64,000 nt of DNA from Kluyvera georgiana ATCC 51603 (GTDB lineage Bacteria > Pseudomonadota > Gammaproteobacteria > Enterobacterales > Enterobacteriaceae), in the NCBI RefSeq assembly GCF_001654985.1, contig NZ_LXEU01000038.1:1-64000 (forward strand). The letters run 5' to 3'. The number at the start of each line of letters is the position of its first letter. Within the stretch, counting starts at the first letter, position 1. The notes below the pieces were generated by a model. The model made no database searches and had not been told where the DNA came from. It saw nothing but the letters and a program-made list of their open reading frames with translations. Below, piece by piece: positions 52,811-62,234 of the stretch. Both the position numbers and the translations under genes were made by a program.

Positions 52811-52848
52811 TGCATTGCTGATGTGAATTAAATTACGTCAGCAATGCA
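52811..52848. repeat. Inverted repeat after yohC
   Basis: The perfect 11-bp arms TGCATTGCTGA (52811-52821) and TCAGCAATGCA (52838-52848) enclose 16 nt. It follows the yohC stop by 9 bp and probably forms the 3' end of its transcript. No T-tract is present. Confidence 0.65.
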
Positions 52849-52980
52849 GCATTTGTTCACCATTATTTTCTGGCAGATGCCGCGTTCTACGCGCTATGAT
52901 GGGCCATTCCGCTTCGCAACCGTTTGGTGCGAAGCGGTTGTCTATCATAATGTGCATAAATAACCGCCAGAATACTCACC

Positions 52981-53934
52981 ATGCAGAAATTTCGCGTTTC
53001 CCTGCTCAGCCTCGCTCTCGTGCTGGCTGTGCCTTTTGCGCCTCAGGCGAGTGCTAAAACCGCCGTCTCCGCCGTGGCCTCGCAGCCGGAAATTGCTTCC
53101 GGTAGCGCGATGATTGTCGACCTTGAAACGAACAAAGTGATTTATGCCAACCAGCCGGATCTGGTGCGCCCGATGGCTTCCATCACCAAGCTGATGACGG
53201 CGATGGTGGTGCTGGACGCGCATTTACCGCTCGATGAAATGCTGGCCGTGGATATCAGCCACACGCCGGAGATGAAGGGCATTTATTCCCGTGTGCGTCT
53301 GAACAGCCAGATCAGTCGTAAAAACATGCTGCTGCTGGCGCTGATGTCATCCGAGAACCGCGCGGCGGCCAGTCTGGCGCACCATTATCCGGGCGGCTAT
53401 GACGCGTTTATTCGCGCTATGAACGCCAAAGCCAAATCGTTGGGGATGACCCGCACCCGCTACGTCGAGCCAACGGGGCTGTCGATTCATAACGTGTCGA
53501 CCGCACGCGATCTGACTAAACTGCTGATTGCCACCAAACAGTATCCGCTGATTGGCCAACTGAGCACGACTAAAGAGGACACGGCGACCTTCGCCCATCC
53601 GGCGTATACGCTGCCGTTCCGCAACACTAACCATCTGGTATACCGCGATAACTGGAGCATTCAGTTGACCAAAACCGGTTTTACCAACGCGGCCGGTCAC
53701 TGCCTGGTGATGCGCACCGTGATGAACAAACGTCCGGTGGCGATGGTGGTCATGGATGCGTTCGGTAAATATACCCACTTCGCCGACGCCAGCCGTCTGC
53801 GTACCTGGGTTGAAACCGGAAAAGTGATGCCGGTTCCTGCCGCGGCGCTGAGCTATAAAAAGCAGAAAGAGGCCCAGGTGGAAGGCAATATTGCGAAAGC
53901 CCAGCTTAGCGGGCAAACCACCCAGGACGATTAA
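52981..53934 (+). CDS. pbpG: D-alanyl-D-alanine endopeptidase PbpG (PBP7)
   Basis: A 317-residue periplasmic low-molecular-weight penicillin-binding protein that cleaves D-Ala-meso-DAP cross-links in peptidoglycan. The signal peptide (about 1-25, ending PQASA) precedes the three serine-peptidase motifs: SITK (Ser67-Lys70), SEN (124-126) and KTG (231-233). It matches E. coli PbpG in length and order. Confidence 0.95.
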   Translation: MQKFRVSLLSLALVLAVPFAPQASAKTAVSAVASQPEIASGSAMIVDLETNKVIYANQPDLVRPMASITKLMTAMVVLDAHLPLDEMLAVDISHTPEMKGIYSRVRLNSQISRKNMLLLALMSSENRAAASLAHHYPGGYDAFIRAMNAKAKSLGMTRTRYVEPTGLSIHNVSTARDLTKLLIATKQYPLIGQLSTTKEDTATFAHPAYTLPFRNTNHLVYRDNWSIQLTKTGFTNAAGHCLVMRTVMNKRPVAMVVMDAFGKYTHFADASRLRTWVETGKVMPVPAAALSYKKQKEAQVEGNIAKAQLSGQTTQDD

Positions 53935-53941
53935 ACGTTCT

Positions 53942-54496
53942 TTATTCCGGCAGCGTCCAGTCACCGTCGTTGAGTGGGCGCTGCATAATCACCGTATCCC
54001 GCCAGTCACCCATCTTGTAGCCGACGCTGCGCAACTGACCCGCCACTTCGAAGCCGTGTTTTTTATGCAGTCGCAGCGAAGCGGTGTTGTTATTTCCGTC
54101 GCCAATTACCGCTAGCATCTGCCGCCATGGCCCTTGTTCGCATACGGCGATTAATGCCGTCAGCAGGCGGCTGCCGATACCGTGGGCGGTCATTGTGGTG
54201 TCGATATAGATAGATTCTTCCAGCGTATAGCGATAGGCCGGGCGAGGGCGATAAGGGCTGGCATAGCAGTAGCCGACGATAACCCCACGATACAGTGCCA
54301 CCAGCCACGGCAATCCTTGTTGCTGAATGGTGTTCATGCGTTGCTGCATTTCATCAATGGAAGGCGGCACCTCTTCAAATGAGGCGCGGCCATTAAGTAC
54401 GTGCCAGGCATACAGCGCGGCAATGGCTTGTACATCGTCAGCCTGCGCGTCACGAATTTCAATATCGGCGTCACGGGTGACATCAAGCGTAGACAT
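53942..54496 (-). CDS. GNAT N-acetyltransferase, phosphinothricin/methionine-sulfone type
   Basis: A 184-residue GNAT of the PAT/YncA (MnaT) group, which acetylates methionine derivatives, toxic analogues such as phosphinothricin, or related amines. Features are IRDAQADDVQAIAALYAWHV, GYCYASPYRPRPAYRYTLEESIYI, and the acetyl-CoA loop near HGIGSRLL, where the usual R/Q-x-x-G-x-G/A spacing is seen as TAHGIGS. ATG at 54496 has AAGGAA upstream; an ATG eight codons earlier does not. E. coli has no gene here between pbpG and dld. It converges on pbpG with a 7-bp gap. Confidence 0.85.
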   Translation of the reverse strand: MSTLDVTRDADIEIRDAQADDVQAIAALYAWHVLNGRASFEEVPPSIDEMQQRMNTIQQQGLPWLVALYRGVIVGYCYASPYRPRPAYRYTLEESIYIDTTMTAHGIGSRLLTALIAVCEQGPWRQMLAVIGDGNNNTASLRLHKKHGFEVAGQLRSVGYKMGDWRDTVIMQRPLNDGDWTLPE

Positions 54497-54537
54497 GCTT
54501 GAATTCCTTATGGTTTCCATCGTTAATCTGGCTCGCA

Positions 54538-54571
54538 GTCGGCCGGATGGCGCTACGCTTATCCGGCCGAC
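54538..54571. repeat. REP unit between dld and the acetyltransferase gene
   Basis: A single REP palindrome with perfect 11-bp arms, GTCGGCCGGAT (54538-54548) and ATCCGGCCGAC (54561-54571). It sits between two genes of the same strand. Confidence 0.88.
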
Positions 54572-54592
54572 AACGAATTTCCCAACGTCATA

Positions 54593-56314
54593 TCACGCGT
54601 CGGTTTTCTCGCCCCAGTATTTGAGCTTACTGGTTTTACCGATCCCCGGATTCATGCTGTTGGTCGGGTCGTTTTCCCGGTAGTGGCGTTTGAGGTTTTC
54701 ATCGGCTTCATACAGATGCCCGACGTTATGTTCCGCCGGATACTGGGCTCCACGTTCGCGCAGCAGCGCCAGCATCTGCTCTTTAAGTTCGTGAGCATCG
54801 ACGCCTTTTTTCACGATGTAGTCCTGGTGGAAAACGTGGCACATAAAGTGGCCGTAGTAGAGCTTATGCACCAGTTTACTGTCGATTTCCGGCGGCAGAT
54901 GCTCGAACCATTCGGTGTCGTTGCGGCGTAGCGCAATGTCCAGCGCCAGAATATCCTCCACTTCATCCGCGTGTACCGCCTGATAACGGATAGCCGCACC
55001 TGCCGCCGCGAAGCGGTGCAGGAACGCTTTGCTGCCTTCTTCCGGCGTACAGACAAAGAAGTCGCCTTCCGCCTGCTTGAAGTACTCCACCAGCCAGGCT
55101 TTGGCTTCGTCAATGCCGTCGCCGGACATTTTCAGCAACAGGTGGTGCTCATACTTATCGCGCCACGTTTTCATCCGTTCCGGCAGATGCGCCGGGAAAG
55201 CGTGGCCTAGCTTCTGCATAAAGCGGTCGGTGAAGTGCGGCTTGAATAGCGACACTTTTTCCAGCATCGCGTCGGCGCGGCCCTTCATGGTGAAGAAGAA
55301 CGGCATTTTGTCGGTGCCGAGTTTATCGATCATCAGGAAAGTGTCTTTACCGTACTGCTCGGCGATATCGTAAATATCGCGGTGCATATACTCGCCCGCC
55401 ACCGGCAGGTTGTTAAATTCGGCCAGAATATGGCGGCGAATTTCCGTCAGCACGTCCGGCTGGTTGGTGCCGATGTAGAACACCTGCTGACGTTTTTCTG
55501 CCGGGAAGGTGTCGAGACGCGCGGCGAATACCGCCAGCTTGCCCGCGCAGCCAGAAGATTCAAACAGACGCTCCGGGTCGGCGTTGTAGCGCGCCGGGGT
55601 ATCGGCGTTGACGTCGCGTACGCGGTTGACGTAGTCGTGATCGTGAGCGTGACGGCCATCGTGACGCACATCGCTGTCCTTCACGCGATCGTCATCCAGT
55701 TTGCTGAGGATCTGCTCCGGGGTTTCACCCAGATCGATGCCCAGATGGTTAACCAGCGTCAGCTTGCCGTTTTCATCAATGCGCGCAAACAGCGACATCT
55801 CGGTGTACGCCGGGCCGCGCTGCACCAGCGAACCGCCGGAGTTATTGCAGATCCCGCCGATCACCGACGCGCCAATGCAGGAGGAGCCAATCACTGAATG
55901 CGGCTCGCGGCCCAGCGGCTTGAGCGCTTTTTCCAGTGAATACAGCGTGGTACCCGGCCAGGCCAGCACCTGCTCGCCTTTATCCAGCAGATGCAGTTTA
56001 TCGAGGCGCAGGGTGCTAATAATGACGATATCGCGGTCGTAGTCGTTACCGCTGGGCGTTGAGCCTTCGGTCAGGCCGGTATTGGCGGCCTGCATCAGAA
56101 TAATTTTGTCCGCATTGACGCAGGCGTTTAGCACGCGCCATAGTTCCAACAGCGAGCCGGGGAACACCACGGCTAGCGCATCGCCGTGCCCGGAACGGAA
56201 GCCTTTACGGTAGCGGGCGGTTTTGGCCGGGTCGGTGAGCAGGTGAGCGTGACCAACCAGGCGCGAGAGTTCGTTAATCAGCGCGTTATTATCATTTGTA
56301 GTTTGAGAAGCCAT
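54593..56314 (-). CDS. dld: Quinone-dependent D-lactate dehydrogenase Dld
   Basis: A 573-residue FAD-dependent peripheral membrane enzyme that oxidises D-lactate to pyruvate and passes electrons to quinones. The N-terminal FAD-binding domain (about 30-270) has LMQAANTGLTEGSTPSGNDYD and the SVIGSSCIGASVIGGICNNS cluster. The cap and membrane-binding domains follow, with the C-terminal AEHNVGHLYEADENLKRHYRENDPTNSMNPG. The start MASQTTNDN has AAGGAGTGGAG upstream; the 20-codon extension is rejected. It is divergent from bglX, as in E. coli. Confidence 0.96.
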   Translation of the reverse strand: MASQTTNDNNALINELSRLVGHAHLLTDPAKTARYRKGFRSGHGDALAVVFPGSLLELWRVLNACVNADKIILMQAANTGLTEGSTPSGNDYDRDIVIISTLRLDKLHLLDKGEQVLAWPGTTLYSLEKALKPLGREPHSVIGSSCIGASVIGGICNNSGGSLVQRGPAYTEMSLFARIDENGKLTLVNHLGIDLGETPEQILSKLDDDRVKDSDVRHDGRHAHDHDYVNRVRDVNADTPARYNADPERLFESSGCAGKLAVFAARLDTFPAEKRQQVFYIGTNQPDVLTEIRRHILAEFNNLPVAGEYMHRDIYDIAEQYGKDTFLMIDKLGTDKMPFFFTMKGRADAMLEKVSLFKPHFTDRFMQKLGHAFPAHLPERMKTWRDKYEHHLLLKMSGDGIDEAKAWLVEYFKQAEGDFFVCTPEEGSKAFLHRFAAAGAAIRYQAVHADEVEDILALDIALRRNDTEWFEHLPPEIDSKLVHKLYYGHFMCHVFHQDYIVKKGVDAHELKEQMLALLRERGAQYPAEHNVGHLYEADENLKRHYRENDPTNSMNPGIGKTSKLKYWGEKTDA

Positions 56315-56512
56315 TCTCCACTCCTTGTGGTGGGACAAATTGTCGTCTCTAAGAATAGCGCTTTGTATGATCATTGTGGGAGTGAATGTTTCTAAAAATC
56401 AGAGAATAACCTTAGCTTTCTATTCCGCGCTCCTTTACCTTTATGGCAAACTGCGGCTTTTCATCGACTCTCAGCCGCTCTCCCCGGCATGGATACAAGA
56501 GACTACAAAAAT

Positions 56513-58810
56513 ATGAAATGGCTATTTTCTGTTGGCGTCGCCGTGAGCCTGGCGCTGCAACCCGCTCTGGCGGAGGATTTGTTCGGTAACCATCCGCTGA
56601 CGCCGCAGGCGCGGGATGCGTTCGTGACCGAGCTGCTGAAAAAAATGACGGTCGATGAAAAAATTGGCCAGCTGCGCCTGATTAGCGTCGGGCCGGACAA
56701 CCCGAAAGAAGCCATTCGCGAGATGATCAAAGACGGTCAGGTCGGCGCGATTTTCAATACCGTGACCCGCCAGGATATCCGTGCGATGCAGGATCAGGTG
56801 ATGTCCCTCAGCCGCCTGAAAATTCCGCTGTTCTTTGCCTACGACGTGGTACACGGCCAGCGTACCGTATTCCCGATTAGCCTTGGCCTTGCCTCTACCT
56901 TCAACCTCGACGCGGTGAAAACCGTGGGCCGCGTGTCGGCCTATGAAGCAGCGGATGACGGCTTGAATATGACCTGGGCACCGATGGTGGACGTCTCGCG
57001 CGATCCGCGCTGGGGCCGCGCTTCCGAAGGGTTTGGTGAAGACACTTATTTAACCGCCGTGATGGGTGAAAACATGGTGGAAGCGATGCAGGGGAAAAGC
57101 CCGGCGGATCGCTACTCGGTGATGACCAGCGTCAAACACTTCGCCGCCTATGGTGCGGTGGAAGGGGGGAAAGAGTACAACACCGTCGATATGAGCCCGC
57201 AGCGTCTGTTCAACGACTATATGCCGCCGTACAAAGCGGGGCTGGATGCGGGCAGCGGCGCGGTGATGATCGGCCTGAACTCGCTGAACGGCACCCCGGC
57301 GACGTCCGACACCTGGCTGCTGAAAGACGTGCTGCGCAACCAGTGGGGCTTCAAAGGGATCACCGTCTCCGACCACGGGGCGATTAAAGAGCTGATTAAA
57401 CACGGCGTTGCCGCCGACCCGGAAGATGCCGTACGCGTGGCGTTGAAGGCCGGTATCGATATGAGCATGAGCGATGAATACTACAGCAAGTATCTGCCTG
57501 GGCTGGTGAAGTCCGGCAAGGTGACGATGGCTGAACTGGACGACGCTACCCGCCACGTGCTGAACGTCAAATACGATATGGGTCTGTTTAACGATCCGTA
57601 CAGCCATCTGGGGCCGAAAGCATCCGATCCGCAGGATACGAACGCCGAAAGTCGCCTGCATCGCGCCGAAGCCCGCGAGGTCGCGCGCCAGAGTCTGGTG
57701 CTGTTGAAAAACCGTCTTGAAACGCTGCCATTGAAGAAAAATGCCACCGTGGCGGTGGTGGGGCCGTTGGCCGACAGCCAGCGTGACGTGATGGGGAGCT
57801 GGTCTGCCGCAGGCGTGGCCGGACAGTCCGTGACCGTACTGACCGGGATTAAAAACGTGATGGGCGGCGAGGGCAAAGTGCTGTACGCCAAAGGCGCGAA
57901 CGTCACCAATGACAAAGGCATCATCGACTTCCTGAACCTGTACGAAGAGGCGGTGAAGGTTGACCCCCGCTCGCCGCAGGCGATGATTGATGAAGCGGTT
58001 GCCGCAGCGAAGCAGTCTGACGTGGTCGTGGCGGTGGTGGGCGAGGCGCAGGGTATGGCGCACGAGGCCTCCAGCCGTACTGAAATCGCTATTCCACAAA
58101 GCCAGCAGGACTTGATTGCCGCGCTGAAAGCCACCGGCAAACCGCTGGTCCTGGTGCTGATGAACGGTCGCCCGCTGACGCTGGTGAAAGAGGACCAGCA
58201 GGCCGACGCTATTCTGGAAACCTGGTTCGCGGGTACGGAAGGCGGTAACGCCATCGCCGACGTGCTGTTTGGCGACTACAACCCATCCGGTAAGCTGCCG
58301 ATGTCCTTCCCGCGCTCCGTGGGGCAGATTCCGCAGTATTACAGCCACCTGAACACCGGCCGCCCATACAACGCCGACAAGCCAAACAAGTACACCTCGC
58401 GCTACTTTGACGAAGCCAACGGCCCGCTGTATCCGTTCGGCTACGGTCTGAGCTACACCACCTTCTCGGTTTCCGACGTGAAGATGTCCGCACCAACCAT
58501 GAAGGCTGACGGCAGCGTGACCGCCAGCGTCCAGGTGACCAACACCGGCAAACGTGAAGGGGCGACGGTGATTCAGATGTACCTGCAGGACGTGACCGCG
58601 TCGATGAGCCGCCCGGTGAAACAGCTGAAAGGCTTTGAGAAGGTGACGCTGAAACCGGGTGAAACCCAAACCGTCAGCTTCCCGATTGACGTTAATGCGC
58701 TGAAGTTCTGGAATCAGCAGATGAAATACGCCGCCGAGCCGGGCAAATTTAACGTGTTTATCGGCGTGGATTCCGCGCGCGTGAAGCAGGGCGAATTCGA
58801 GCTGCTGTAA
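56513..58810 (+). CDS. bglX: Periplasmic beta-glucosidase BglX (GH3)
   Basis: A 765-residue periplasmic GH3 beta-glucosidase that hydrolyses short beta-glucosides. The signal peptide (1-20, ending LQPALA) precedes the TIM-barrel domain with the nucleophile Asp287 in TVSDHGA, the alpha/beta sandwich with GEAQGMAHEASSRTEI, and the C-terminal fibronectin-III-like domain (about 650-765). The start MKWLFSVGVA matches E. coli BglX exactly in length; eight extra upstream codons are unlikely. It complements the cytoplasmic bgl system. Confidence 0.96.
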   Translation: MKWLFSVGVAVSLALQPALAEDLFGNHPLTPQARDAFVTELLKKMTVDEKIGQLRLISVGPDNPKEAIREMIKDGQVGAIFNTVTRQDIRAMQDQVMSLSRLKIPLFFAYDVVHGQRTVFPISLGLASTFNLDAVKTVGRVSAYEAADDGLNMTWAPMVDVSRDPRWGRASEGFGEDTYLTAVMGENMVEAMQGKSPADRYSVMTSVKHFAAYGAVEGGKEYNTVDMSPQRLFNDYMPPYKAGLDAGSGAVMIGLNSLNGTPATSDTWLLKDVLRNQWGFKGITVSDHGAIKELIKHGVAADPEDAVRVALKAGIDMSMSDEYYSKYLPGLVKSGKVTMAELDDATRHVLNVKYDMGLFNDPYSHLGPKASDPQDTNAESRLHRAEAREVARQSLVLLKNRLETLPLKKNATVAVVGPLADSQRDVMGSWSAAGVAGQSVTVLTGIKNVMGGEGKVLYAKGANVTNDKGIIDFLNLYEEAVKVDPRSPQAMIDEAVAAAKQSDVVVAVVGEAQGMAHEASSRTEIAIPQSQQDLIAALKATGKPLVLVLMNGRPLTLVKEDQQADAILETWFAGTEGGNAIADVLFGDYNPSGKLPMSFPRSVGQIPQYYSHLNTGRPYNADKPNKYTSRYFDEANGPLYPFGYGLSYTTFSVSDVKMSAPTMKADGSVTASVQVTNTGKREGATVIQMYLQDVTASMSRPVKQLKGFEKVTLKPGETQTVSFPIDVNALKFWNQQMKYAAEPGKFNVFIGVDSARVKQGEFELL

Positions 58811-58816
58811 GACAAA

Positions 58817-58912
58817 GCCGGATGGCGGCTACGCCTTATCCGGCCTACTCGATACGTTGTAGGCCGGATAAGCGCAGCGCCATCCGGCACGGGTGAGGGG
58901 GAGCAATCCCCC
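58817..58912. repeat. BIME and hairpin after bglX
   Basis: Two inverted REP units (58817-58889) are followed by a GGGGG-AGCAAT-CCCCC hairpin (58897-58912). Together they probably form the 3' end of bglX. The rest of the 393-bp gap to the GH28 gene holds the CRP-like site listed next and no gene. Confidence 0.85.
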
Positions 58913-59017
58913 AATCCTGACTCCTGTATCGCTTCGTGATCTTCATCGCAATTTATCCACCATCCCACCCTGTTCTGCGCCAAACCACCGCTTTTCTCCC
59001 GCCAAACGCCACCAATA

Positions 59018-59033
59018 TGTGACCCTCGTCACC
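59018..59033 (+). promoter_or_regulatory. CRP-like site upstream of the GH28/GPH operon
   Basis: TGTGACCCTCGTCACC differs from the CRP core only in the last base. It is about 170 bp before the GH28 start and the only strong regulatory signal in the gap. A weak promoter may lie downstream near 59110-59140. Confidence 0.6.
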
Positions 59034-59203
59034 CATCAAATCCCACCGCCTCGCCATTTTGTGCGCTTGCTCAAAAGCGATGACCGGGGGCCATAACAGG
59101 CGTGATGCCATTCACTAATACGTAAAAAAGCCCGTATCTGCCCGGCGAGAGAATCGGCGCAAGCGCGTTAAATGCAGCTATCTCAACATTCGCAGGTAGC
59201 CAC

Positions 59204-60544
59204 ATGAAGATTTCACTGCATAACACCTCCCTCGACCGCAGCGGCAAAACGCCGCTGACCGCACAGCTGCAGCAGCTGATTGACGAAATTGACCGCGCAG
59301 GCGGCGGCACGCTGGTGGTGTCGGCGGGCGACTGGATGACCGGCACGCTGATTCTACCGTCAAACTTTACCCTGCATCTGGAGGCCGGCGCGCGTTTGCT
59401 GGCCAGCCCGAACGCTGAGGATTATCCGGCGGAGTTGACGCAAACCGTTGCTGAACTCTCCCGTATGGCGCTGATTTATGCGCGCAACGCTCATCACATT
59501 ACGCTCAGCGGCGAAGGCTGTCTGGCGGGGGGCGCGAGCGCCTGGTTCGCGGAGCGCGCCGATGAGCAGGGTTATCGCCAGCCGAAAACCATGCGCCCGC
59601 GCATGCTGGTGCTGGAAGGCTGCCAGCAGGTGCGCATTCGTGATATCACCATCAGCGATTCGCCGATGTGGACCGCGCATCTGGTGAGCTGCAATCAGGT
59701 ATTCATCCAAAATCTGACCATCGATAACGATTTGGCGCTGTCCAACACCGATGCGCTGGATATCGACAGCTGCCAGCATGTGCACATTAGCGATAGCTAC
59801 TTCAGCGCTGCCGATGATGGCATCTGTATCAAAACGACCCGCAAGCCGCAGGAACTCCAGCAGGCGACCCGTCACGTGGTGGTGAGTAATTGCCTGATCC
59901 GCTCGAAAAGTTGCGCCATCAAAATCGGCACCGAAACCTTCGCCGATATCAGCCATATCGCGGTGCACAACTGCTCAATCTTTGAGTCCAATCGCGGCAT
60001 CGGCCTGGTCTCCCGCGACGGCGGCCAGTTCAGCCAGATGATTTTCAGCAACATTCTGTTCGATTGCCGCCACGGTCACCCGTGCCACTGGGGAAAAGCC
60101 GATCCGGTCTTTATCTCGGTGCGCCATCGTGACCCGCAGGTTGAGCCGGGCAAGGTCGAAGACATCACCTTTAGCCAGCTCTCCGGCGTGAGCGAAGGAG
60201 CCATCAACCTGCACGCTGAAACGCCGGGCGATATTCGTCACGTTACCTTCAACGGGCTGTCGTTACAGCAGCTCTCCGCCTCCTCTGACGAGCAGGGCTG
60301 CTATGACATTCGCCCACCGTGTAACCCGGCGAGCCCAACCGGCATGGGGCTTGATAACGCCTACCGCGTAAATCCGCAAACCGGCCGCGCCTGGGGTGTC
60401 GATGCCTATCCTGGCGGCCTACCGGCATTCTACGCCAACGGTGTGCAAGATCTGACGCTCAACGATCTGCGCATTCGTCGCCCGATGCCGCTGCCGCAGG
60501 GATGGAACATCAACGCCATCGTGCAGGAAAACGCCGACGCCTGA
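59204..60544 (+). CDS. GH28 pectinase-fold glycosidase, cytoplasmic
   Basis: A 446-residue right-handed beta-helix protein of glycoside hydrolase family 28 (polygalacturonases and related enzymes). Catalytic Asp positions are kept: NTD at 181-183 and DD at 204-205 (AADDGICIKT). The canonical GHG and RIK motifs are not: the equivalent regions read SKSCAIKIGTE and GLVSRDGGQF. This points to an exo-type or non-galacturonan specificity. There is no signal peptide, so it should act on imported oligosaccharide. It is followed after 61 bp by the GPH transporter gene. The substrate is inferred as a pectic or other uronic-acid oligomer. Confidence 0.82.
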   Translation: MKISLHNTSLDRSGKTPLTAQLQQLIDEIDRAGGGTLVVSAGDWMTGTLILPSNFTLHLEAGARLLASPNAEDYPAELTQTVAELSRMALIYARNAHHITLSGEGCLAGGASAWFAERADEQGYRQPKTMRPRMLVLEGCQQVRIRDITISDSPMWTAHLVSCNQVFIQNLTIDNDLALSNTDALDIDSCQHVHISDSYFSAADDGICIKTTRKPQELQQATRHVVVSNCLIRSKSCAIKIGTETFADISHIAVHNCSIFESNRGIGLVSRDGGQFSQMIFSNILFDCRHGHPCHWGKADPVFISVRHRDPQVEPGKVEDITFSQLSGVSEGAINLHAETPGDIRHVTFNGLSLQQLSASSDEQGCYDIRPPCNPASPTGMGLDNAYRVNPQTGRAWGVDAYPGGLPAFYANGVQDLTLNDLRIRRPMPLPQGWNINAIVQENADA

Positions 60545-60605
60545 AGCTATTTGATGACGGCGCGGCTTTCGCCTCGCCGTTCTGTACTGTTCAAGGGGAT
60601 GGAAA

Positions 60606-62168
60606 ATGATAAAAAAAGTGCGGGAGATAAAACTCCACAACTACATCTGCTTCGGTCTTGCGGATGTGATCGGTTCAGGTGCGTTTACTCTGGTGAGCGC
60701 CTGGCTGCTGTTCTTCCTGACTACCTTCTGCGGCCTGACGCCCATTGAGGCAGGCTCGCTGTTTGCGGTGGCGCGTATCGTCGACGTTATCATGTGCCCG
60801 TGCATGGGGTACATTTCCGATAACTTCCACAAAACGCGCCTTGGCCGTCGTTTTGGTCGCCGCCGCTTCTTTCTGCTGCTGAGCATTCCGCTAGTGGCGG
60901 TCTACAGCCTGCTGTGGGTTCAGGGGTTCAACTACTGGATCTACCTGCTTGCGTATATCTTGTTTGAAATCGTCTACTCGATGATTATGATCCCGTACGA
61001 CACGCTGTCGGCGGAGATGACCTCCGACTTTACCAAACGCTCGAAGCTGACCAGCGCGCGTATGTACATTGCCCAGTTCGCCGGCTTCACCGCCGCGTTC
61101 CTGCCGGGCCGCCTGCTGGCTTACTTTGGTTCTGACTCCTCCATCTCCTTCTTCTACGCCGGGGCGATTTTCACCGTCGCCTTCATGGTGGTGCTGTTCT
61201 TCGTCTACTTCGGCACCTGGGAGCGTTCACTTGAAGAGATTGAGCAGAGCGAGCGCAACGTTGAGCATCAAGAGAAGCAGCCGCTGGCAAAACGCCTGTT
61301 CGATATTTACTACGATTTTGTCTCTACGCTGAAGATCAAAACCTTCCGCTCCCACCTCGGCATGTACCTTGGCGGTTCAGTCGCGCAGGATATCTTCAAC
61401 TCCGTCTTTACCTACTTTGTGGTCTTTGCGCTGGCGACCTCGTCAGTGGTGGCCAGTAACCTGTTGAGCGTGATTAACGGTCTGCAGTTCTTCGGCGTCG
61501 GCGTGGCGACCTGGCTGACGCTGCGTTACTCCCCGTCCCGGGCGTTTGCTACCCAGGCACTGATGGCACTGGTGGCCTTTGTGCTGTTTGCGCTGACCTA
61601 CGTCTATGGCTCCACCAGCATGTCGCTGCTGTATCTGGCTGCGGGCGTGGCGGGGCTGGCGCGCGGCGGTATCTACTCCATTCCGTGGAACAACTACACC
61701 TTCGTGGCCGACGTGGATGAGATTCTGACCTGCAACCGTCGTGAAGGGATCTTCGCGGGCTTTATGAGCCTGCTGCGTAAAGCCTCCCAGGCATTCTCCA
61801 TCTTCCTGGTGGGCGTCGCGCTGCAAATGTCCGGCTTTATTACCGGGCACAGCAGCCAGCCGCAGTCGGCGATCAATATGATCCTCGCCATCATGATTGT
61901 GCTGCCGGTGGTCCTCACCCTGTGGGGTATCTGGTCCGCCTTCCAGTTCAAGGTGAACAGCCGTACCCACGCGGTGCTGAACGACGAAGTGGCGCGCCTG
62001 AAGCAAGGCGGCAGCAAAGCCACGGTCACCGCCGACACCAAAGCGGTGATCGAAAGCCTGACCGGGATGCCGTATGACCAGTGCTGGGGCGATAACACCG
62101 TTGGGCACGTCAACCGCAGCCTGTTGAAAGCAAAACAGCAGCAGTTAGAACAATTGCATAACGCGTAA
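60606..62168 (+). CDS. GPH-family oligosaccharide symporter (oligogalacturonide-type)
   Basis: A 520-residue, 12-helix transporter of the glycoside-pentoside-hexuronide (GPH) family. The family hallmark is the CPCMGYISDNFHKTRLGRRFGRRR region between helices 2 and 3 (from about residue 60). The ARGGIYSIPWNNYTFVADVDE segment in the C-terminal half and the cytoplasmic tail ending QQQLEQLHNA are also like oligogalacturonide carriers. It is 61 bp after the GH28 gene and cotranscribed with it, so it most likely imports its substrate. A terminator follows. Confidence 0.84.
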   Translation: MIKKVREIKLHNYICFGLADVIGSGAFTLVSAWLLFFLTTFCGLTPIEAGSLFAVARIVDVIMCPCMGYISDNFHKTRLGRRFGRRRFFLLLSIPLVAVYSLLWVQGFNYWIYLLAYILFEIVYSMIMIPYDTLSAEMTSDFTKRSKLTSARMYIAQFAGFTAAFLPGRLLAYFGSDSSISFFYAGAIFTVAFMVVLFFVYFGTWERSLEEIEQSERNVEHQEKQPLAKRLFDIYYDFVSTLKIKTFRSHLGMYLGGSVAQDIFNSVFTYFVVFALATSSVVASNLLSVINGLQFFGVGVATWLTLRYSPSRAFATQALMALVAFVLFALTYVYGSTSMSLLYLAAGVAGLARGGIYSIPWNNYTFVADVDEILTCNRREGIFAGFMSLLRKASQAFSIFLVGVALQMSGFITGHSSQPQSAINMILAIMIVLPVVLTLWGIWSAFQFKVNSRTHAVLNDEVARLKQGGSKATVTADTKAVIESLTGMPYDQCWGDNTVGHVNRSLLKAKQQQLEQLHNA

Positions 62169-62189
62169 CCGTTTGAAAATAAATCATGT

Positions 62190-62221
62190 AACCCGGGCGA
62201 GCGCAGCGACCCCGGGTTTTT
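62190..62221 (+). terminator. Terminator of the GH28/GPH operon
   Basis: The 8-bp stem AACCCGGG (62190-62197) pairs with CCCGGGTT (62211-62218) around a 13-nt loop with GAGCGCAGCGA. It is followed by a T-run to 62221. It lies 13 bp before the next gene, which therefore may depend on read-through or its own promoter. Confidence 0.85.
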
Positions 62222-62234
62222 GTGGATAACGTAA

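Noticed and set aside
57050-58669. A 539-codon open frame opposite bglX
   Set aside because: It is antisense to a well-conserved GH3 gene, lacks a ribosome site and family features, and is rich in His/Arg, as expected from the complement of a GC-rich gene.
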